The notes under the pieces were generated by a model that saw only the letters and a list, made by a program, of their open reading frames with translations, ran no database searches and had not been told where the DNA came from. Shown here in pieces: positions 24,167-32,218 of a stretch of DNA of 64,000 nt. A program made the translations under genes and the position numbers. The stretch lies in contig NZ_FCOP01000007.1 of the NCBI RefSeq assembly GCF_900021175.1, forward strand, positions 62,001 to 126,000. The letters run 5' to 3'. The first letter of the stretch is position 1. Every line of letters starts with the position of its first letter. This DNA is from Pseudenterobacter timonensis. GTDB lineage: Bacteria > Pseudomonadota > Gammaproteobacteria > Enterobacterales > Enterobacteriaceae.

Positions 24167-25476
24167 TGGGCTAACTCGCGCCCTTTCGCCAGATAGTGCG
24201 CCATCTCGTCGTCCGGCACCATGCCGCCGCCGGTCGCCCATACCAGATGCGTGGCGTTGCGAAGATTGTATCGTCCCGAGGCGGCAATGCGCAGCGGCCC
24301 TGCCATCCCGGCCAGCGCGGAGGGCTCCAGGCAAATCGCCTCCTCCTGCGCCAGCCAGCCGAGCATGGCATACATGCTTTCGTCCGGGAGGGTATAACAG
24401 CCGTCCAGCAGGCGCTCCATCGCGCGGCCCACAAAGCCGGAGGCGCGTCCCACCGCCAGCCCATCCGCCGCCGTCACGTTATCAATCCCCAGATCCTGCA
24501 CGGCGATGTTATCGTGCAGGCCGGTATAGATCCCCAGGAGCATACAGGGAGAATGGGTCGGCTCGGCAAAGAAGCAGTGGACGTGATCGCCAAAGGCCAG
24601 TTTCAGGCCGAAAGCGACGCCGCCGGGGCCGCCGCCCACGCCGCAGGGCAGGTAGACAAAGAGCGGGTGTGCGGCATCGACCACCCGCCCCTGGGCGGTA
24701 AACTGCGCCTTCAGGCGTTCGCCCGCCACGGCATAGCCTAAAAAGAGCGTGCGGGAGTTTTCATCGTCGATAAAAAAACAGTTTGGGTCGTCCGCTGCCG
24801 CCCTGCGTCCTTGCTCCACGGCCACGCCATAATCCTGCTCATATTCCACCACCTTAACCCCGTGGCTGCGCAACCGGGCTTTCTTCCATTCGCGCGCATC
24901 GGCAGACATATGTACTGTCACCTTAAAGCCGAGGCGGGCGCTTATGATGCCGATAGAGAGGCCGAGATTGCCGGTCGATCCCACCGCAATGCTGTGCTGG
25001 CTAAAAAAGCGCTGACATTCCGGCTCCAGCAGCCTGCTGTAGTCATCCGTAAGCGTAAGCAGCCCCGCCGCCAGCGCCAGCTTTTCGGCGTGAGCCAGTA
25101 CCTCGTAAATACCGCCGCGCGCTTTGATTGAGCCGGAAATGGGCAGATGACTGTCTTTTTTCAGCAATAGCGTGCCGTCGACAGCGACGCCTGTTTCCTT
25201 CGCCAGCCGTTGCTGCATGGCGGGGATAGCCACCACTTCCGATTCGATAATGCCGTGGCTGGCGGCGGTTTCAGGAAAAGCTTTCGCCAGAAAGGGGGCG
25301 AATCGCCGGAGGCGGGCGTGTGCCGCCGCGACGTCATCCCGGGTTAGCCCGACAAAGGGAAGCCCTTCGGCCAGAGTTGTTGCGCGCGGATTAAACCAGG
25401 TGGTCTCCTCCAGAGCGATCAGCTTTTCAAGCAGAGGGAATTGCGCGATGCGCTGAGCAAGGGTGCTGTTTTTCAT
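24145..25476 (-). CDS. dsdA: D-serine dehydratase
   Basis: 443 residues (E. coli 442). A fold-type II PLP enzyme that converts D-serine to pyruvate and ammonia. The PLP lysine sits in [11 protein letters not shown] near 117; the phosphate-binding loop is [11 protein letters not shown] near 168; [16 protein letters not shown] and [10 protein letters not shown] complete the site. There is no adjacent dsdX or dsdC, unlike E. coli, so control may be different. It overlaps yidF tail to tail. Confidence 0.95.
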   Translation of the reverse strand: MKNSTLAQRIAQFPLLEKLIALEETTWFNPRATTLAEGLPFVGLTRDDVAAAHARLRRFAPFLAKAFPETAASHGIIESEVVAIPAMQQRLAKETGVAVDGTLLLKKDSHLPISGSIKARGGIYEVLAHAEKLALAAGLLTLTDDYSRLLEPECQRFFSQHSIAVGSTGNLGLSIGIISARLGFKVTVHMSADAREWKKARLRSHGVKVVEYEQDYGVAVEQGRRAAADDPNCFFIDDENSRTLFLGYAVAGERLKAQFTAQGRVVDAAHPLFVYLPCGVGGGPGGVAFGLKLAFGDHVHCFFAEPTHSPCMLLGIYTGLHDNIAVQDLGIDNVTAADGLAVGRASGFVGRAMERLLDGCYTLPDESMYAMLGWLAQEEAICLEPSALAGMAGPLRIAASGRYNLRNATHLVWATGGGMVPDDEMAHYLAKGRELAHHRLSPL

Positions 25477-25581
25477 AATTTATCTCAGAATAAGAACACC
25501 CCTGACTCTATACCAGATATGGAAAAGCGTGCTAAACACAGGTTACTGCTTTGCGATTTTCGTAAGGTTTAGCGTGCTCAA

Positions 25582-25600
25582 GCCCGGCGGGAAGCCGGGC
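25582..25600 (-). terminator. GC hairpin downstream of emrD
   Basis: GCCCGGC-GGGAA-GCCGGGC lies ten bases after the emrD stop on the minus strand. No T-run follows; it may be a weak terminator or a small REP remnant. Confidence 0.45.
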
Positions 25601-25610
25601 CACGGGACGG

Positions 25611-26795
25611 TTAAACGGGCTGCTCGTGATGCGGCGCACGCAGCGCCAGCGGCAGCCAGCACAGCAAAATCATCAGCCCCATCAGCGTCATCAGCAGGCC
25701 GAGACTGGCCTGCCCGTTTTGCGGCATCATCGCTGAAAGCCAGGCCAGCGCGCCGGAGCCGATATTCTGCAGGCCGCCCACCAGCGCTCCTGCGGTACCG
25801 GCGAGGAACGGAAACGGCTCCATCGCGCCGCTGGTGGCGAGCGGGAAGAGCATCCCTGCGCCGAAGAAGAAGAGCGCCGCCGGGATCAGCAGCGTCCAGA
25901 CGTTCATTATGCCCAACAGCCCCGGTATCCACATCGTCAGCCCCGCCAGCAGGCAGCTGATCACCGACTGCCACATCAGGGTGGAGAAGCGTTTATTGGG
26001 GCGTCCGGCAAACCAGGCGCCAAAAAAGGCCGCCGGGATCGGCAGAATAAAGAGAATACTCACCGCCATGCTGCTGAGGCCCAGCCCTGCGCCGAGCAGC
26101 ACGCCGGAACTGGCTTCGAATACAGCGATCCCCGCCAGGCCGCCTATCAGCATCAGCAGATAGCAGTTAAACGCGCCGTTGCCGAAAAGCTGCTTATAGC
26201 TGGCGATAAGCCGGGTACGCGGCGCGTTAACGGGGCGGGTTTCGGGCATCCAGCGCACCATACTGAAGGTAACAACCACGCACAGCACCAGCAAAAAAGC
26301 GTAACAGGCGCGCCATGAGCCAAGGGTCGTTAACAGCCCGCCAATCAGCGGCGCCAGCAGCGGGCTGACCAGTATCCCCATGTTCAGCAGGCTATTGGCA
26401 TGGCGGAGCTGAGTTCCTTCATAGAGATCGCGCGGCAGCGTGCGCGCCATCACTCCGCCCACACCGGTGCCGACCCCCTGCAGGGCGCTGGCGGCAATCA
26501 GTATCGTGAGGCTGTGGGTGGTCATGGCCGCGATGGTCGCCACCATAAAAATCACCATTCCCGTCAGGATCACCGGAAGTCGGCCGATGCGATCGGAAAG
26601 AGGGCCATAGAAGAGCTGGGAGAGGCCATAGGTGAGGAGATAGGCGCCCATTACGCTCTGCACTGCGCCTTCGCGCACGTGGAGCGCCTGCGCCATATCG
26701 GCGATCGCCGGGATATAGATGGTTTGCGCCATCTGTCCGACGGCCACCAGCAGGACCAGCATCAACAGCAGGTTAACGTTCCTTTGTCTTTTCAT
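25611..26795 (-). CDS. emrD: EmrD multidrug efflux MFS transporter
   Basis: 394 residues, the E. coli length. Twelve membrane helices; the MFS loop 2-3 motif is YGPLSDRIGRLPVILTG near 60-76, and motif C is GVGTGVGGVMARTLPRDLYE. It exports amphipathic compounds by proton exchange. Its place between dsdA and the tisB region fits the emrD-tisB-ivbL order in E. coli. Confidence 0.93.
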   Translation of the reverse strand: MKRQRNVNLLLMLVLLVAVGQMAQTIYIPAIADMAQALHVREGAVQSVMGAYLLTYGLSQLFYGPLSDRIGRLPVILTGMVIFMVATIAAMTTHSLTILIAASALQGVGTGVGGVMARTLPRDLYEGTQLRHANSLLNMGILVSPLLAPLIGGLLTTLGSWRACYAFLLVLCVVVTFSMVRWMPETRPVNAPRTRLIASYKQLFGNGAFNCYLLMLIGGLAGIAVFEASSGVLLGAGLGLSSMAVSILFILPIPAAFFGAWFAGRPNKRFSTLMWQSVISCLLAGLTMWIPGLLGIMNVWTLLIPAALFFFGAGMLFPLATSGAMEPFPFLAGTAGALVGGLQNIGSGALAWLSAMMPQNGQASLGLLMTLMGLMILLCWLPLALRAPHHEQPV

Positions 26796-26976
26796 GTCGC
26801 TGAATACGTTTTAAAAATAGAAAAATAAAGAATAAGTGACTATGCATTCCCATAAATGCGGGAGGAATCTACCACACCCGTTGGGCAAGTTAAGCCCCGG
26901 CAGGGTGAATGGCAGGAAGGGGAAAGGCAGGATTTGTAAACAAAACTCGGCAAGTAATGTTGCCAGCGCGTGAGAG

Positions 26977-27423
26977 TTATACCGAGCAAAACAGGCGGTG
27001 GGTAATGCGTGATTCGCCATGAACGACGATGAACCCAGCTTTACGGTAAAAAGCATCCGCCGTGGCGGGGGCGTGAGTGTTAAGAAAATCGAACCAGATA
27101 CCGGCATCGGCCATCACGGCCGCCAGCAGCTGTTTGCCTATTCCCATGCGGCGGCACTTTTCGCTGATATAAAGATGACGAATGCGGCCAGCGCGCGGCT
27201 GTTCGCTGAACGGATCGCGATTTAGCCCGCAGATGCCCACCAGTTTGCCGTTCAAAAAGGCGCCCAGTAGCTTTTCACCCGGCGCATTAAAGCGATTTTC
27301 ACCGCGGAGCCAGTTCTCTTCCAGCCTGCGCAACATATTAAATTCTGAGGCGAAGCTTTCAGCTTTCAACGCGATAAAGCCCGGTTCGTCTGGCGTAACA
27401 GATTCAATCAATAAACGCGACAT
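26977..27423 (-). CDS. GNAT-family N-acetyltransferase
   Basis: 148 residues. The acetyl-CoA loop RHLYISEKCRRMGIGKQLL (about 85-103) has the R-x-x-G-x-G/A pattern, and the tail AFYRKAGFIVV is typical. Substrate unknown. It is placed between emrD and tisB, where E. coli has no such gene. A GC hairpin is shared with tisB on its upstream side. Confidence 0.8.
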   Translation of the reverse strand: MSRLLIESVTPDEPGFIALKAESFASEFNMLRRLEENWLRGENRFNAPGEKLLGAFLNGKLVGICGLNRDPFSEQPRAGRIRHLYISEKCRRMGIGKQLLAAVMADAGIWFDFLNTHAPATADAFYRKAGFIVVHGESRITHRLFCSV

Positions 27424-27440
27424 GGTGCTCCCTCGTTATG

Positions 27441-27468
27441 AAAGGGGAGCGGTTTCCCGCTCCCCTTT
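27441..27468 (-). terminator. Terminator of the tisB transcript
   Basis: A hairpin GGGGAGCGG-TTT-CCCGCTCCCC lies 20-47 bases beyond the tisB stop on the minus strand, followed by TTTCAT. It separates tisB from the acetyltransferase gene. Confidence 0.65.
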
Positions 27469-27487
27469 GGTGCGACTTGAACCTGAA

Positions 27488-27577
27488 TCACCGTTGGTAT
27501 TTCAGGACAGCATCAAGCAGTTGCATAACAGCAACAATGAGTTTGAGGATAAGAATAATCATATCCACGACGCTCAT
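27488..27577 (-). CDS. tisB: TisB, SOS-induced membrane toxin of a type I system
   Basis: 29 residues (MSVVDMIILILKLIVAVMQ then LLDAVLKYQR), same length and near-identical pattern to E. coli TisB: one amphipathic transmembrane helix with the ILILKLIVA core. The peptide collapses the proton motive force and favours persister formation after DNA damage. The start is ATG 27577 with AAAGGAGAAG upstream. The flanking LexA box, IstR gene and order emrD-tisB-ivbL support the call. Confidence 0.93.
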   Translation of the reverse strand: MSVVDMIILILKLIVAVMQLLDAVLKYQR

Positions 27578-27604
27578 ACGCTTCTCCTTTCGGTAAAAGG
27601 AGCA

Positions 27605-27665
27605 CGGTGCTGACGTGCCTTTCCGCCGCCTGTTGCCAGCACCTTTGTTGACGTAACACAGTGTG
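27605..27665 (-). promoter_or_regulatory. tisAB leader: stem and IstR pairing site
   Basis: In the tisB leader, GGTGCTG (27606-27612) and CAGCACC (27637-27643) can form a long stem, and 27647-27665 is the exact complement target of IstR-1: the plus strand reads GTTGACGTAACACAGTGTG here and again at the IstR start. IstR binding upstream of the tisB ribosome site blocks standby ribosome loading in E. coli. Confidence 0.8.
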
Positions 27666-27765
27666 CTCACTCAGGGTTAAGGCGCTGACGGCACCACCCG
27701 TTTCAGCCAGGACATGGTCGCGCCGGTATCTACCCTGCGGCCCCTAACTCACTGTGAACACAACC

Positions 27766-27795
27766 AGTATAGATAAACACTGTATATATGAACAG
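27766..27795 (-). promoter_or_regulatory. LexA-controlled tisAB promoter
   Basis: A LexA box with perfect arms lies at 27780-27795 (plus strand CTGTATATATGAACAG). It overlaps the -35 side of a minus-strand promoter whose -10 hexamer is TATACT (27771-27766). SOS induction of tisB is expected. Confidence 0.88.
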
Positions 27796-27858
27796 TATTT
27801 TGTAGACAAAATGTGAAGCGCCATCCATACTCATCTGTATCAACATTTATGCCGAAAA

Positions 27859-27887
27859 TTGCGCCTTCATCTGCGATCGCGTATACT
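27859..27887 (+). promoter_or_regulatory. istR-1 promoter
   Basis: TTGCGC (27859-27864), 17 bases, TATACT (27882-27887), placing transcription start at about 27894, exactly where the conserved IstR-1 sequence begins. Confidence 0.7.
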
Positions 27888-27893
27888 TCTGGC

Positions 27894-27970
27894 GTTGACG
27901 TAACACAGTGTGTTTCGCGGCTACCAACCGCAAACCCTGATAAAAACCTCGCTCCGGCGGGGTTTTTTGT
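27894..27970 (+). ncRNA. istR: IstR-1 antisense RNA, antitoxin of TisB
   Basis: The segment begins GTTGACGTAACACAGTGTG, which is identical to 27647-27665 in the tisAB leader on the opposite transcript. A hairpin GCGG-CTACCAA-CCGC follows, and the RNA ends in a terminator CCTCGC-TCCG-GCGGGG followed by six T residues. Size, structure and divergent orientation match E. coli IstR-1. It prevents TisB synthesis in unstressed cells. Confidence 0.88.
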
Positions 27971-28000
27971 TTTCTGACATCCTGACAAAACCGACGCCGG

Positions 28001-28042
28001 TTGACTTAGTGGCAACATATGTTATTGTTGCCAAATTGGCAA
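28001..28042 (+). promoter_or_regulatory. higBA promoter and operator
   Basis: TTGACT (28001-28006) and TATTGT (28023-28028) form a probable promoter. It is covered by an inverted repeat GGCAAC ... GTTGCC (28011-28032) and a further TTGGCAAC at 28035-28042, the expected HigA binding sites for autorepression. Confidence 0.65.
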
Positions 28043-28063
28043 CGTACGCGGCAGGCATGCAGT

Positions 28064-28378
28064 ATGCATTTAATATCTATGAAGGCTATTGTGGATGCGG
28101 TGAAGCTTTATCCGCAGCACAAAGAAGCACTCCTCTTTTTGGGGCGAACCATCGAAAAGAGTCACTGCCAGACGCCTGCGGCGCTAAAAAAACTATTTCC
28201 GACGCTGGATAACTTCAAGTATCTGGATAAGCATTATGTTATTGATATCGCGAATAACAATCTTAGAGTAGTGGCTCTCATATTTTTCGAAAGCCAAAAG
28301 TTTTATCTGCGCGATGTTTTTACTCATAAGGAATATGACCGTTTTACGGAAAAACATCGCGTTAAGGGGAAGAGATGA
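28064..28378 (+). CDS. higB: HigB mRNA interferase toxin
   Basis: 104 residues from ATG 28064 (MHLISMKAIVDAVKLYPQHK), matching E. coli HigB in length; a start 45 bases upstream would run through the operator. RelE-like fold with LDNFKYLDKHYVIDI, LRVVALIFFESQKFYLRDVFTHKEYD near 60-95. The toxin cleaves mRNA on the ribosome. It overlaps higA by four bases. In E. coli K-12 higBA is elsewhere on the chromosome; here it sits between istR and ivbL. Confidence 0.93.
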   Translation: MHLISMKAIVDAVKLYPQHKEALLFLGRTIEKSHCQTPAALKKLFPTLDNFKYLDKHYVIDIANNNLRVVALIFFESQKFYLRDVFTHKEYDRFTEKHRVKGKR

Positions 28379-28794
28379 TGATCGTCGCTGATGCCATAAA
28401 AGCCACGCATGCCCTTGTTGCGGCTGTTCCTCTGTTGGGTGAACATCCGAACGAGAAAGATTACAAAGACGCACTCGAGCTGGTTGAATATCTGCTCATG
28501 AATGAGCCAGAGAGCCTCCTGCTGGATATCGTAAGCTCCAGAATTAGCCGTTACGAAGCCAGTCAGCCAGAAATCGTCGCGTTACGTAAGGAGATGGAAT
28601 CAGTACCTGTCGGGATTGCGGTTTTAAGAACTCTGATGGATCAATATAAACTGACAACCTCTGATTTTCAGGATGAAATTGGTAGTAAATCAATGGTTTC
28701 CAGGGTTTTGAATGGTCAGCGGCAGCTTACTCTGAACCATATTAAAAAGCTGGCGTCCCGATTCGGTGTATCGCCTGCGCTGTTCATTGAATGA
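28375..28794 (+). CDS. higA: HigA antitoxin
   Basis: 139 residues (E. coli 138). An N-terminal dimer/toxin-binding part precedes an XRE helix-turn-helix at about 95-138 (GSKSMVSRVLNGQRQLTLNHIKKLASRFGV). It neutralises HigB and represses the operon. The start ATGATG overlaps the higB stop. Confidence 0.93.
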   Translation: MMIVADAIKATHALVAAVPLLGEHPNEKDYKDALELVEYLLMNEPESLLLDIVSSRISRYEASQPEIVALRKEMESVPVGIAVLRTLMDQYKLTTSDFQDEIGSKSMVSRVLNGQRQLTLNHIKKLASRFGVSPALFIE

Positions 28795-28834
28795 GATAAA
28801 CACGGCTGTTGACGATCTTTCCTGACAAAAGAAA

Positions 28835-28850
28835 CGTGATCCCTGACGCA
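28835..28850 (+). promoter_or_regulatory. CRP-like site upstream of ivbL-ilvB
   Basis: CGTGA-TCCCTG-ACGCA matches the TGTGA-N6-TCACA pattern at six of ten positions, and E. coli ilvB is CRP-activated. It lies about 105 bases before the leader peptide. A candidate -10 TATAAA is at 28903-28908. Confidence 0.5.
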
Positions 28851-28939
28851 AATTTGTACGGATGAAAATAATTCCGTTGTCACGCTTCCAAAGCTATGTT
28901 TGTATAAATCTACTTTATATTTCCAGACACAGGTCCCTA

Positions 28940-29038
28940 ATGAACGCTTCCATGATGACGTCGACTCTACTAAAAACCGCGCACTCCGCCGCGGTGGTCG
29001 TCGTGCGTGTGGTGGTGGTCGTCGGCAATGCGCCGTAG
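28940..29038 (+). CDS. ivbL: IvbL, ilvB operon leader peptide
   Basis: 32 residues, same length as E. coli IvbL. The AAVVVVRVVVVVGNAP tail carries nine valines (plus two upstream leucines); ribosome stalling there at low valyl- or leucyl-tRNA controls the attenuator that follows. ATG 28940 is preceded by an AGG ribosome site. Too short for routine gene finders. Confidence 0.96.
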   Translation: MNASMMTSTLLKTAHSAAVVVVRVVVVVGNAP

Positions 29039-29061
29039 GGACTGGAACAGCACGCAATTCC

Positions 29062-29097
29062 AAAACCCCGCCGGCGCAAACCGGGCGGGGTTTTTCG
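29062..29097 (+). terminator. ilvB attenuator
   Basis: CCCCGCC (29066-29072), loop, GGCGGGG (29084-29090), followed by TTTTT. It lies 24 bases past the leader peptide stop and 50 before ilvB: a classic attenuator. Confidence 0.9.
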
Positions 29098-29140
29098 TTT
29101 AAACGCCTCCCGGAAAGCCGGCCCATAAAAGGACTGGAGC

Positions 29141-30829
29141 ATGGCAATCTCAGGCACAACATCCCCGAAGACGCGTTTTACCGGCGCGCAGCTGATCGTT
29201 CACTTACTGGAACGGCAGGGTATCACCACCGTCACCGGCATCCCTGGCGGAACGGTGCTGCCGCTCTATGATGCGCTGAGTCAGAGCACCACCATTCGCC
29301 ACGTGCTGGCGCGCCACGAGCAGGGAGCGGGCTTTATCGCGCAGGGCATGGCGCGCACGCAGGGCAAACCGGCGGTCTGCATGGCCTGCAGCGGCCCGGG
29401 GGCGACCAATCTGGTCACCGCCATTGCCGACGCGCGCCTCGACTCCATTCCGCTGGTATGCATCACCGGGCAGGTGCCTTCGTCGATGATTGGCACCGAC
29501 GCTTTCCAGGAGGTGGATACCTACGGCATCTCTATCCCCATCACCAAGCATAACTATCTGGTGCGCGATATCGCGGAACTGCCTCAGGTGATCGTCGATG
29601 CGTTCCGGATTGCCCAGTCCGGTCGTCCGGGTCCGGTGTGGATAGACATTCCTAAGGATGTGCAGACCGCCGAAATTGAGATAGAGGTTCTGCCTGAGCC
29701 TGGCGAGTGCTCCCCGGCGCCCGCCTTTAGCGCCGGGAGCGTGCGCGACGCGGCGGCGATGATTAACGCGGCGCAGCGTCCGGTACTGTATCTGGGCGGC
29801 GGGGCAATTGACGCCGCTGACGCGGTGCGTGCGTTTGCTGAGAAAGCCAGCCTGCCCACCACCATGACGCTGATGGCGCTGGGTATGCTGCCAAAAGCGC
29901 ATCCGCTGTCGCTGGGTATGCTGGGGATGCACGGCGCGCGCAGCACCAACTTTATTCTGCAGGAGGCGGATCTGCTGATCGTGATGGGCGCGCGTTTTGA
30001 TGACCGGGCGATTGGCAAAACCGAACAGTTCTGCCCGAATGCGAAGATTATTCACGTGGATATCGACCGCGCCGAGCTGGGGAAAATCAAGCAGCCGCAC
30101 GTGGCGATTCAGGGGGACGTGGGCGAGGTTCTCGCTCAGCTGCACCCGCACATCGCAGAGAACGCGCGCAACGACTGGCGCCAGCTGGTGGCGGATTTAC
30201 AGCAGGAGTTTCCGGGCGCCATTCCCACCGGGGGCGACCCGCTCAGCCACTACGGGCTGATCAACGCTGTGGCCGCCTGCGTGGATGACAACGCCATTAT
30301 TACCACCGACGTCGGTCAGCATCAGATGTGGACCGCGCAGGCCTACCCGCTGAACCGTCCGCGCCAGTGGCTCACCTCCGGCGGGCTGGGGACCATGGGC
30401 TTTGGCCTGCCGGCGGCGATTGGCGCGGCGCTGGCCAACCCGGATCGCAAAGTGATCTGCTTCTCCGGCGACGGCAGCCTGATGATGAATATTCAGGAGA
30501 TGGCGACCGCCGCCGAAAACCAGCTGGACGTGAAAATCATCCTGATGAATAACGAAGCGCTGGGGCTGGTGCATCAGCAGCAGAGTCTCTTCTACCAGCA
30601 GGGCGTGTTTGCGGCCACCTATCCGGGAACGATCAATTTTATGCAGATTGCGGCCGGATTTGGCCTTCACACCTGTGATTTAAACGCGGAAGAGGATGCC
30701 CACGCCGCGCTGCAGGCAGCCATTGCGCGCCCCGGCCCGGCGCTGATCCACGTCCGTATTGACGCGCAACAAAAAGTCTATCCGATGGTGCCGCCGGGAG
30801 CGGCGAATACTGAAATGGTGGGGGAATAA
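29141..30829 (+). CDS. ilvB: Acetolactate synthase I large subunit
   Basis: 562 residues, as in E. coli. The first step of valine, leucine and isoleucine synthesis. Three domains: ThDP pyrimidine-binding with GIPGGTVLPLYDAL and the catalytic Glu in HEQGAGFIAQGMAR; FAD domain in the centre; ThDP-diphosphate site GDGSLMMNIQEMATA near 448 with NN (LMNNEALG) about 30 residues later. Regulated by the leader peptide and attenuator upstream. Confidence 0.97.
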   Translation: MAISGTTSPKTRFTGAQLIVHLLERQGITTVTGIPGGTVLPLYDALSQSTTIRHVLARHEQGAGFIAQGMARTQGKPAVCMACSGPGATNLVTAIADARLDSIPLVCITGQVPSSMIGTDAFQEVDTYGISIPITKHNYLVRDIAELPQVIVDAFRIAQSGRPGPVWIDIPKDVQTAEIEIEVLPEPGECSPAPAFSAGSVRDAAAMINAAQRPVLYLGGGAIDAADAVRAFAEKASLPTTMTLMALGMLPKAHPLSLGMLGMHGARSTNFILQEADLLIVMGARFDDRAIGKTEQFCPNAKIIHVDIDRAELGKIKQPHVAIQGDVGEVLAQLHPHIAENARNDWRQLVADLQQEFPGAIPTGGDPLSHYGLINAVAACVDDNAIITTDVGQHQMWTAQAYPLNRPRQWLTSGGLGTMGFGLPAAIGAALANPDRKVICFSGDGSLMMNIQEMATAAENQLDVKIILMNNEALGLVHQQQSLFYQQGVFAATYPGTINFMQIAAGFGLHTCDLNAEEDAHAALQAAIARPGPALIHVRIDAQQKVYPMVPPGAANTEMVGE

Positions 30830-30832
30830 GCC

Positions 30833-31120
30833 ATGCAGAAACAACACGATAACGTCATTCTGGAACTCACCGTACGTAACCACCCCGGCGTCATGACCCA
30901 CGTCTGCGGGCTCTTTGCCCGCCGGGCGTTTAACGTGGAGGGGATCCTCTGCCTGCCGATCCTGGGGAGCGATCAGAGCCGCATCTGGCTATTAGTAAAT
31001 GATGACCAGCGTCTGGAACAGATGATGGCGCAGATCGACAAGCTGGAAGATGTAACGAAAGTGGTGCGTAACCAGTCAGATCCCGCCATGTTCAATAAAA
31101 TTGCCGTCTTTTTCGAGTAA
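30833..31120 (+). CDS. ilvN: Acetolactate synthase I regulatory subunit
   Basis: 95 residues (E. coli 96). A single ACT domain ([30 protein letters not shown]) binds valine for feedback inhibition. It is three bases after ilvB. Its stop abuts the convergent deoQ stop with no spacing; an inverted repeat inside the 3' end of deoQ (TCACCCC ... GGGGTGA, about 31128-31147) may end both messages. Confidence 0.96.
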   Translation: MQKQHDNVILELTVRNHPGVMTHVCGLFARRAFNVEGILCLPILGSDQSRIWLLVNDDQRLEQMMAQIDKLEDVTKVVRNQSDPAMFNKIAVFFE

Positions 31121-31912
31121 CTACTCGTCACCCCCCTCCGGGGTGATGACCTTTACGGAGCCGTTCCGGCAGTGGGCAGCGTAGTCTGCCGGTAACGGAC
31201 GGTCGCTCACCAGGATATCAAAGGCCGAGAGCGGCGCGATGTTGGCAGGAGCGACCTCATCAAACAGGGCGTAACGTGCCAGCAGGATCTTGCGGATGCC
31301 GTGCTGCATCGCTTTGCGCTTGGTGGCGAGGTCGTCGAGATTAAACCAGGTAACGCCATATTGTTCGTGCACGCCGCTGGCGGAGATAAAGACTTTGCGC
31401 GGGTTCAGCGAGTCGAGCATGGAGGTGTTGCTGGTATCGTAAAAGGCGTCGCTTTTGGCACGATAGGTGCCGCCGCACAGGATCACGGTGGCGTTAGGCT
31501 TTTCATTGAGCGCCATAAAGACCCGGTGCGAATAGCAGATGCCGGTAAAGGTAATATCATCGGGGATCATACTGATAACCAGCGCCATCTCCGGCCCGTT
31601 ATCAAAAAAAACCAGATCGTTTTCCGCCACCATCCCGGCGGCGAGGATGGCGACGGCCATATCGTCCGGGCGATGCGTCTGGCTGCGCACAGGCGGCACG
31701 ACGGGCGACAGGGCGGGCTTGTTGACCATCACAATATAGCCGCCGAGCAGGGTAAGGGGCAGCGCCTGGTCATGGTTATCGGGGCTTAAGTCGCGGCGGA
31801 TGGTCATCACCGAGACCTCCAGCATTCTCGCGGCCTCTTTCAGATGAATACGATCGGTTTTTTTCAGCAATTCAACCAGCCGCCGGATGCGCTCTTTCTG
31901 TTTCGTCTCCAT
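31121..31912 (-). CDS. deoQ: DeoQ, DeoR-family repressor of deoxyribose genes
   Basis: 263 residues. DeoR helix-turn-helix at 8-58 (RIHLKEAARMLEVSVMTIRRDLS) and the sugar-phosphate-binding DeoRC domain with VILCGGTYRAKSDAF near 140. Divergent from deoKPX, the layout of the Salmonella deoQKPX locus. Expected to respond to deoxyribose or its phosphate. Confidence 0.88.
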   Translation of the reverse strand: METKQKERIRRLVELLKKTDRIHLKEAARMLEVSVMTIRRDLSPDNHDQALPLTLLGGYIVMVNKPALSPVVPPVRSQTHRPDDMAVAILAAGMVAENDLVFFDNGPEMALVISMIPDDITFTGICYSHRVFMALNEKPNATVILCGGTYRAKSDAFYDTSNTSMLDSLNPRKVFISASGVHEQYGVTWFNLDDLATKRKAMQHGIRKILLARYALFDEVAPANIAPLSAFDILVSDRPLPADYAAHCRNGSVKVITPEGGDE

Positions 31913-32129
31913 TCACCTTCTCCGCTCGCGACACACACATGTTCCGTGAGTAACATTTTTTGTGACGTCTACTATACTGCCGCGCCGCGAGAAAAGAAAG
32001 CTGTCCCGGTCGCGCTTTTAATCGTTAAATCACTTTATTTCAGCTATTTATAGCAATTTTCGTAGCGATAAAGCCATCGGGGAGATAAGCGATGCGGTGA
32101 TAAAAGAATCAACATGATGATCCCTTAAT

Positions 32130-32186
32130 CGCGATCGCAATCACAAATGATACTAAAATAACATGATAATGTTACGATAATATCAT
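32130..32186 (+). promoter_or_regulatory. Divergent deoQ-deoK control region
   Basis: The 306-bp gap holds no gene. ATGATA (32163-32168) and TATCAT (32181-32186) form an inverted repeat, AACAT-GATA-ATGTT overlaps it, and TGATA recurs at 32148. These are candidate DeoQ operators. CGCGA-TCGCAA-TCACA at 32130-32145 is a half-good CRP site. Roles inferred. Confidence 0.45.
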
Positions 32187-32218
32187 TGTTATAAGATTGT
32201 TTCAGAGAGGTAGTGAAC

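Noticed and set aside
27749-28018. 89-residue minus-strand frame across istR
   Set aside because: It is the antisense of the IstR RNA and LexA-box region; no ribosome site or homology.
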